Source: Lytechinus variegatus
Lineage: Eukaryota; Echinodermata; Echinoidea; Temnopleuroida; Toxopneustidae
Direction of reading: 5' to 3'
NCBI RefSeq assembly: GCF_018143015.1
Contig: NC_054746.1
Location: forward strand, 35,620,830 to 35,684,829
Length of the DNA: 64,000 nucleotides
Part shown: positions 56,938-64,000 of the stretch, one piece after another
Layout of the letters: the number at the start of each line of letters is the position of its first letter
Numbering within the stretch: position 1 is the stretch's first letter
Made by a program: the position numbers and the translations under genes
Notes under the pieces: generated by a model
What the model saw: the letters and a program-made list of their open reading frames with translations, nothing else
What the model was told of the DNA's origin: nothing
Databases searched by the model: none

Positions 56938-58330
56938 GCGGAGCTTTATGATGATCGGACGTTGAGCTAATTAGCGAGGAATTCTTTTTCGGCTCGGAGA
57001 TTCGAGCTGTTCTGTGATAAAAGCCGAGAGTCCAAACTTAAGGGAAAATATAGTTGTCGACAAAAAAAGATTTTATGTACCTAAATAATAGTTTAATATA
57101 ATCTAATTTCAATTATATTCAGCATAATTCTCTACAAAATCAAACTTGCCCTGCAATGCACTTTCAGGACCATGACGTCATAAGGACGGTAATTTCCTTA
57201 TTTGGAAAATGAGCCCCATCCTTCATAGTACAGGGTAACAAATTTCAAGACATACATTTTATCAATTTATAGAGAGAAAAATAGAGATAATTTAAACGAA
57301 ATGACATACTTTAATAAGAATATGTCTCATGAGCCTTGTCGAGATAAAAACCGGGAACCAGGACAGGCATCCCTTTACTTCCTTTTAATGTTCCTGCCCG
57401 CATAACCTACTCGACTCAGAGGGGGTTTTCCCTAAATTTTAATCATGTTAATTGCTACGTACACTTCAGCCACGTATAACGCTGCACATGGGAATAATGT
57501 CAAGAAGGTGGTTAGCGACTTTGCAATTTCTCAGAAATCTTCGGTTTTTAATTATTTTGCTCGTCTTCTGAACATTAGGGGGCCTACATGTAATGTTGTT
57601 TATATTCATTTTTATCCAATCCCTGAATGAAGGTCTAATTTGCACAAAAATGTATAACCCCGGCTGCCGTTCCATAGAATCGTATCTTCTTTTTTCCAGG
57701 TTCATTTTTTTAAACTTAAGATATTCGCTATAGATGCTTAATGTGGTGATAAAGGAATTAGAGTCACACAGCCCTCAAATTCTGAAATTAGACATTTCAA
57801 ATCGGGGGTAAAAGGCAATCAAGTTTGGGATACTGAATTACCATAAAAGCTATGAATTACTTCACTTGAGCATCAAATTATGCCGATAAATTGAACCTAT
57901 AGCCCTATTTTTTTATAGATATTATTAGGCCTATTTTATAAACTGCAACCTTAGACAAGAGTTTAATTTCTGGTCGAGATCAGAGATGGAGTTTTAAGAA
58001 TAATCGATTTCTTTTGCAGGGCCGGGCCGCCCCGCGAGGGCGGTCGGCCGCGGTTCGTGCACCGTTCTGAAAGTGTGTGGGGGTAGTTACGTTTTATTTT
58101 AACATGGCTTTGGAAAAAATGAGAAGTTTCTCAGTGCACCCCCTCCCCCTGTGACTAAGGTTGTATGGATCTTTTTAATGTCCTTCTGTCGGTACCCCCC
58201 CCCACTCGTCCTAAAATAATTGCCGCCGAAGACGTCAGTATGCAGCGTGGGGGGGGGGGGTCCCGGGAACTGCTAGGAACTGCCCTATTAAAGAGCTGAC
58301 ACTGATTTATGCTGGGAATCTCAATTTTCA
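56938..58330. other. PPP1CB upstream region, no gene seen
   Basis: Mostly unique. A full CRE (TGACGTCA) lies at 57173-57180. A GC-rich block with GCCGCCCCGCGAGGGCGG at 58026-58043 and C and G runs near 58140-58260 follow. Confidence 0.45.
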
Positions 58331-58344
58331 AACCTCTTTCTTAT

Positions 58345-58590
58345 AGGCGGATCCCCCGGAAACATGGGGGCCGAAAGACCCCCCCCCCCCCCTATTGGCG
58401 GTAGTCTGCTGGGCAAACCCTTCACTCGAAATAAGGGTCTGAATGTGCAGCCTACTCATGCCTTGTGTACTGAAGGAACAGCAAGTTTTGTATGTGCTAG
58501 TCTTTGCGTGGAGGAACACTTGTTGATCAAAGTTCCAATGAGGGTCTGTGCCTGCAGACTATATTGGCGGTGCATAAAAGGGAGATAATT
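58345..58590 (-). mobile_element. GGCGGATC-family piece shared with 48009-48215
   Basis: Left border ATAGGCGGATCCCCCGG, then a C run and CTATTGGCGGTAGTCTG, as in the right ends at 9200 and 60680. The rest matches 48009-48215 in reverse. Confidence 0.7.
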
Positions 58591-58743
58591 GAGACCTTTC
58601 GTTTTCTGTGACGTGCCATGTGGACGTACGAGATTAAGGAATTCTGGGAGCACTGCGCTTGCGCGAAGTAATCTGTGACGAGCCTTCTCGTCCACTGACC
58701 AAATCTGTGACTCGTATTTGAGGGTTTTGACGTTCGGTGTCAT
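58456..58743 (-). CDS. unassigned 95-codon ORF downstream of a CRE-like site
   Basis: I do not recognise this protein. ATG at 58741-58743 (A at -3) opens MTPNVKTLKYESQIW, then HRLLRASAVLPEFLNLVRPH, then TLINKCSSTQRLAHTKLAVP. No signal peptide or membrane segment. The second half falls in a repeat also found at 48009-48215, where a similar TLINKCVSTQRLAHTKLAV reading exists, so the ORF is at least partly transposon-derived. A full CRE lies 32 bp upstream. It could be a chance ORF or a fragment of a repeat-encoded protein. Confidence 0.25.
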   Translation of the reverse strand: MTPNVKTLKYESQIWSVDEKARHRLLRASAVLPEFLNLVRPHGTSQKTKGLNYLPFMHRQYSLQAQTLIGTLINKCSSTQRLAHTKLAVPSVHKA

Positions 58744-58774
58744 AGTGCTCGAACGAGCGCTAGTTCGAACATGA

Positions 58775-58782
58775 TGACGTCA
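58775..58782. promoter_or_regulatory. perfect CRE/ATF site TGACGTCA
   Basis: The palindrome sits in GATGATGACGTCATCCC, with an imperfect palindrome GAACGAGCGCTAGTTC at 58751-58766 beside it. It could serve the minus-strand ORF starting at 58743; that is inference. Confidence 0.4.
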
Positions 58783-59224
58783 TCCCAGCTTGGCAAAAAT
58801 GAATGAAGCCGCATCAACACTCGAGTTTCGTTGATTCAGCAGGGCTGGTAAACTGCAAATTACTGCTTGTTACCAGCTTTTCCATTACATTTAGTGTGTC
58901 CTGTTTTCAGACACTACATATCCGATAGGTAAATGATGTTTTATTTCCAAACAACCGTATGTTTTCGGCTTTTTGCGCAAGAGTGCAAATGTTGCACCCA
59001 CAGTCGCCCCACTGGTTCGTAGCGTGATGCTACGCCTGATTCTCCGGCCAAGCATCGGCCCACGGCCCGCTCGCTATCACGCTGGTATATGCTGTGGCGT
59101 GGTACGGGTACGTCGACTTAAATCGAAATTGTTTTCATCAATGTACGAACGTGATACTGAACGAGCGGTGTCACCACTTCCGGTGAACTAGGAATACGTT
59201 GCAGTCGCAGACAATCGAAATCTC
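58783..59224. other. no gene seen
   Basis: More GC- and CpG-rich than its surroundings (CTCCGGCCAAGCATCGGCCC). A 72-codon plus-strand frame here has no recognisable domain. Confidence 0.4.
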
Positions 59225-60706
59225 TCTAATTAGAAAGGAAAACGAACGAGGAGATAAAAAGAAGAGAAAAAAAATAAGAGGAGGAAGACGAGTGAATAAG
59301 AAGAATTGATTGGAAGACTTAGAAAAGTAGAGAAGACAAAAAAATCATGTCACTAAGTTCGCTCCCCCTTCGCGCTCGCTTATCTGTTCGATGAGATACA
59401 TAACTTGCTCAATAGGCTCTTAAAATATCTGGTTTTAAAGTCACAGTGGGCCTATTAAAAAATATTTCAGCTCGGACATCGAGCTTTCATTATTTTCTTT
59501 GATTTACCAATTCATTTTAGAAAAAAAGTGCTCTTCTATTCCATGTTATGGGTGGAATGTCATTTTTTAGCTTGCTGCAAGCTCGAAATTTTTATTTGTA
59601 AACTAGGCCTACATATAATATTTTCTTCGTGTACTTCATTTTAGAACATCTGTTTTCAGGTCTGACCGTCAAAATCAGCCAGTGCTGCAGCTCTCACTTT
59701 TATTAGTGATATGAATTCTATCCCGGCCTTTTAATGAAAGTTTATCAACTTTTCGGCTTGCGCTTTGCGCTCGCATTACATTATAAACCCATGCATCCTA
59801 TTCATCACTTTTTTTATGATGGATACCGGCGCATTACAAGTGTTCATATTATTATCATTAATTAATATCGGCATACTTCGCGTTCTCACTAGGCCTATTA
59901 CATTATTAAATGAGATATTATTTTCATGAATTCCTAATCCTCAAATTGTCCCTTTTCATATCCGAATATCATCAATTTTGAGCTCGCCCTGAGGAAAATG
60001 AATATGATGACAAAATGTGCTTAGAATAACCCGTTCCTATCTCAAAATAATGATATATAAAACAAATCAGCTCGTACTTGGACGGTTCGCATTATTAACT
60101 GCAATAGGCCTATATCCTCTTTAAACTAGTGCTTGAATTTGCCCCTTTTCGGATAGGATAATCACAAATTTAAGTTGAGCTTTGTGCTCGCATTACAGAC
60201 TTAAGAAGATACTCTTCCTTTTCACAATGATATATGTTTAGAAAAAAACAGAGAAAAGAAACAGCTCGCGGTTCGCGCATGCATGATTATTGAGATATAC
60301 GCAACTCTTTCTTTAATTGTTTAAAACGTGCTTAATGATTTTCCAGTTTCAGATTAGAATAATTAAAAAGTCCTGCACTCGCTTCGCGCTCGCCTTCATG
60401 ACTGGGGAAGATACACATCCTTGTCATGATTACAAAATATGAAAAAGTGTCCCGTGCTTAGGTCTTAATCGCATTTTCCCCCTTCCATAAAATTGTTCTT
60501 GACCAATAATATTGCACAGAATGTTCAATTTTCAGGAAAAACAGCATGAAATTGAAAAAAAAGCTCGGCTACTTTATAAGAATAACGTTAATTAAGAAGA
60601 CTAACCCTTCAAATCAACCAACAAATTTCAGCTTCATGAGCGTCCGATCAGCAAAAATGATAATCTTTTCGCCCCCCCCCCTATTGGCGAAAGCAGAATC
60701 CGCCCG
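59225..60706. mobile_element. second, left-truncated copy of the GGCGGATC / GCTCGC transposon
   Basis: Starts in a purine tract with GGAAGACGAGTGAATAAG, as at 4560, and then runs through about nine diverged GCTCGC-family units (words near 59360, 59760, 60260, 60370). It ends CCCCCCTATTGGCGAAAGCAGAATCCGCCC, read in two parts around 60678-60706, the same right end as at 9233. The left terminal repeat is missing. It lacks the nested insertions of the first copy. Confidence 0.75.
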
Positions 60707-62241
60707 TGCTCTTTGATATATTTTTTTTTTATTTTAAGATCGCCATCTTACTACATTTACACAGGGATATTCATTAGGGAAATAATCGAAAAGAGACAAA
60801 ATGGATATCACAAAAAAAGGAACGTACATCATGAAGTTTTGAACAGAATAATCGGCGCATAAGTTGGCACTTATTTAAATTAAATTGGGAAAAATCAAAA
60901 TTAAGAATGGAACACAAGCACACTGTGTCAATACAGTGTTTTTTTTTTAAATCTTAGCTTAAAAGGGGCACTTGCAATTAAGAGGCCTTTACATGTTTTG
61001 TAACCGTTGCAATCCTTATAGCAAAATGTATATCAAACCGGGGTGTGGTCGCAAACGGCCGCATGACCAGTATACTGTGAAAACCCGGAAAACGTACTAG
61101 AGGCTATCTACCTGTCTACAAAATAAAAAATAATGATCAACAGAAAAGAAAGTTAATAGGAGCAAATGAAAATGAGAAGCTACCAGAAGTAAAATGGCTG
61201 AATATCAGAAGATGAGCCGTTTGACTCAATTAAATGACTTACTATTTTGATCCATGAATTGTAAATGATACGGCTGCCTTGTAATTAAGTCAGCTTAAAT
61301 TATTTCAAAAATTAGAGTAGGCATACTGAGATTAAGGATACTTGTCTAACACTTATGCTGAAAATGTGCAATTATTATGGAAAGTGATGTGGTCAATGGC
61401 TGAAATTGAGCACTAGTGATTACCAGCTCTAAATAAAAATAGTCCGAGTAAACGATTCAATTTGAGACTTTATGTTTGTTAAAATGGGGGAGGGGGGGGG
61501 GTCCAATTAAAATGAAGGGGGCACTATTTTTTTTCAAGAAGCAAAAAAAAAAAACGAAACAAAACAAAACATGGGACATTTCGTCATCACTGAGTTATTT
61601 CAGGTTATTTCACGAGGAACTAGAAAATATACAATCACCAATTGAATATATATTTTATTTCCAATAATTTGGATATCTTCACCTTTCAGAGTGTCTGATA
61701 GTAGACTTTTCAGAAATCTGAATAGACATCGAGCTGCATAGTCAGAGGTGCAGAAGTAAGCCCTATATATATTTATAAGGAAAAAAAATAGAAGGAAAAA
61801 AAATGAAATTACTGTTAGCCTTTCCATCGATAAAATTTCAAAAAACAGTTAAAATTGAATCATGAATTAAAGTGGCAATTGTGAGAAGGCGAGAAATAGT
61901 GAAAATGGAACTCAGAAAAAAAGAACAATTTAAATGACTGTAATATTTGCTCTGGGAATACTAAATTCATGATACTGGATTTGAGGTGGGGTGTACAGGC
62001 TGTGGTTTTGGGAGTGAGAACTTTTGGGCAAAATGGACGGTGTGGACCGGGGCCGGGGGCTACTCTCTTGTCGGGTCTAAATGTGTTTCGCCTGATTTCT
62101 TTCTAGCAAAGAGTTAACTTATAGGGAATAATATGAAAAGGTGGCAAATATCTTCTATATTTTCTTCTGTATTTATTTATTTTTGGTTGTAATTTTCCAA
62201 CAATAAAGGAACTTTGCTGGGAGTAAATTACTGAGTGTACG
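60707..62241. other. no gene seen
   Basis: AT-rich sequence with a G run at 61486-61500 followed by an A-rich tract; a likely transposon border. Nothing else assigned. Confidence 0.4.
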
Positions 62242-62710
62242 TAATAGACCAGTTCGTAGTTACCTCATGGACAATTTTGGTCAAATGACCTTTTATTTCT
62301 TTCATTATGTTAGGCAGATTTCAAAGAAAGATATTACGTAAGCTTGCCTTACATAGCAGGATGAAGAAGCTGAATAGACCAGGTGACTAGAATAGCGCAC
62401 CAATGTACACTTTATGAAGGCATTTGTTGCATTCCTACTTTGAATGCATATCATAGCATGCCTTGCACAATGTACTTGGCAAACTATGAAATACCAGTCG
62501 TTCGTGGACGCATTGTTGTTTTTTGTGGATGTAAATGAAAACCCGAATTTAAAAGAATATACATGTTGTATGAATAATCAAGACATCAAAGGTGGTGCTT
62601 ATCTCATTAAATTTTAAACCACCATGTCACTTTAGTACAAATGACATTCCTCTGATCATGCGTAGTATCTTATGATCATGCGCCGAAAGGAACTACGAAC
62701 TGGCTTATTG
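62242..62710. mobile_element. inverted-repeat element with TAATAGACCAGTTCGTAGTT ends
   Basis: The left end TAATAGACCAGTTCGTAGTT is mirrored at the right (GGAACTACGAACTGGCTTATT). The 470-bp interior has no ORF. The family is not one I can name. Confidence 0.7.
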
Positions 62711-63054
62711 TTTTAGCTAAAATGTTGTCTGCCGGTTCATTAAGATGGCTTAAAAGGAATGGTAACTTAGTCTGTCTGATAACAAATACGTAATCATTCT
62801 GATTCAAGGATGAAGAAATTAAAGATAACCAAAATTAATATGAAAAGGTATTAATTTTTTTTTGGTAATAATATTTATTAATCATTCAGTTTAAAATCAA
62901 AGTGATGGTACAGTACATTATAAAATATTACAATCATATATTATCAAAACTCTGTTCACAAAAGACAAATAATTATTTATAATACAAATAATCGTATAAA
63001 ATGTCATGTATTATGGCAATATATTGCCAAAGATAGTGTCTTCGATATTGCCTT

Positions 63055-63126
63055 ATTAATCTGCGCATGCGCATTTCCGACATTACTATGGAAACTTGGC
63101 GAAGCTACCAAATCTGAAGACCTGCG
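63055..63126 (+). promoter_or_regulatory. possible NRF1-type promoter and untranslated first exon
   Basis: TGCGCATGCGCA (63062-63073) is a perfect palindromic NRF1 site; TTTCCG (an ETS core on the minus strand) follows. A GTAAGG donor lies at 63127. This is how many CpG-poor-genome housekeeping promoters look, but transcription is not shown. Confidence 0.35.
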
Positions 63127-63594
63127 GTAAGGCTCATAAACTTCACATTTTCTGCAAGGAGACTATCAAATAGTGTACACTGAGGTAGCTAAGAATTGAA
63201 TTTTGTGATTAATTATTTCAAAATGTATATGGAATGTAAATGAATATTGTGTTGATGAAATTTTGGTCCGATTTCCTTGAGTGATTTTGGAAATTAATAT
63301 CTTGTTGTGGTCCCATTCATTCGATTTTGTGCTTGTTGTCTCGAACTGTTGTATGACGTATGTTAACGTATAATTAATGTAACTTTAAACGTTAGAGTAA
63401 AAAGTCCCCAAATATCTGACGAAAATGATTTTAACTCCCTCCCCACAACTAAGTTACAGGGACCCGCACTGGCAGGGGAATTTGCTAACCCAGGAGGGCG
63501 GGCGGGAGCCCAGGACCTTATGTGTAATTGACCATACTATACCATACTCGCCACTCATTCAATGACAATGAACAAGGTTATGATATAACCTTGA

Positions 63595-63987
63595 TACTCG
63601 CCTGTCTAGCGTGAATATGGTCAAAATAATTCTCAGAATAAATAGTTAAAACAGAAATCAAGCACTTACCACGATTATATGGATGATGGTCTAACGAGTG
63701 GCAGTTTTCCTGACATCTGGGCACAAACTGGAACCTCAAAAAACGAAAAGTTCTCTCCTACCCCTGTCTCGATCGGCCATTTTTGAATCGTAACAAAATG
63801 GCCGATCGAGACTGGGGTAGAAGGAGAGAACTTTTCGTTTTTTGAGGTTCCAGTTTATGCCCAGATGTCAGGAAAACTGCCACTCGTAGACCTTCATCCA
63901 TGTAATCGTGGTAAGTGCTTGATTTCTGTTTTAACTATTTATTCGGAGAATTATTTTGACCATAATTCACGCTAGTCAGGTGAGTAT
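63595..63987. repeat. large palindrome, two ~190-bp arms
   Basis: Left arm 63595-63785 and right arm 63794-63987 are inverse with only scattered mismatches, around an 8-base centre (AATCGTAA). Each arm, read outward, has CAGATGTCAGGAAAACTGCC and then ATCGTGGTAAGTGC. Similarity fades left of 63595, though GACCATACT-type words recur near 63530. The right arm is cut by the window end. Confidence 0.9.
63865..63910 (+). CDS. candidate first coding exon in the right arm
   Basis: ATG after CCCAG opens MSGKLPLVDLHPCNR plus one base, then the strong donor GTAAGT at 63911. The mirror copy in the left arm reads MSGKLPLVRPSSI and then a stop, so only the right arm stays open to the donor. Protein not recognised; any further exons lie outside the window. 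Confidence 0.25.
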
Positions 63988-64000
63988 GGTCAACACGTAA

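Overview
This window looks like nuclear DNA of a marine deuterostome, most likely a sea urchin or close echinoderm. The reasons are spliced metazoan genes with GT-AG introns, AT-rich introns full of ACATGTA-type words, many short inverted-repeat DNA transposons, a tRNA-derived SINE, and a dispersed repeat carrying GCTCGCGCTTCGCGCTCGC. The species call is inference; no bacterial operon, phage or CRISPR structure is present.

Layout. 1-3085: a 26-bp minisatellite in one orientation, with a small TA-flanked MITE inserted near its end. 3785-10467: a decayed L1-clade LINE (endonuclease part, then reverse transcriptase part) split by a 4.8-kb hAT-like composite transposon that has an 8-bp target duplication. 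10468-13960: the same 26-bp minisatellite in the opposite orientation. 14680-21489: a catechol-O-methyltransferase-like gene on the plus strand, with three secure exons and one candidate first exon. 23052-24530: three inverted-repeat elements in a row. 24954-27603: a tRNA-Ser(GCT) gene, a diverged second copy, and a remnant of a third, with a mariner-type foldback element between the last two. 32634-56832: the protein phosphatase 1 beta catalytic subunit gene (PPP1CB) on the minus strand, eight coding exons giving a complete 324-residue protein. 56833-64000: PPP1CB upstream region, more transposon debris, a short unassigned ORF behind a CRE-like site, a possible NRF1-type promoter, and a 0.4-kb palindrome at the window edge.

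The two protein genes are separate housekeeping-type functions: one methylates small molecules with SAM, the other is the catalytic subunit of a serine/threonine phosphatase. I see no shared pathway. Most of the DNA is repeats. The recurring architecture is a transposon with terminal inverted repeats that carries a tandem array inside it (53-bp units at 24095-24440, about 165-bp units at 35610-37795, about 228-bp units at 54086-56083, and a reiterated GC-rich hairpin word in the GCTCGC family). In PPP1CB this has placed eight perfect DR1 nuclear-receptor half-site pairs in intron 5 and a large array 0.3 kb downstream of exon 1.
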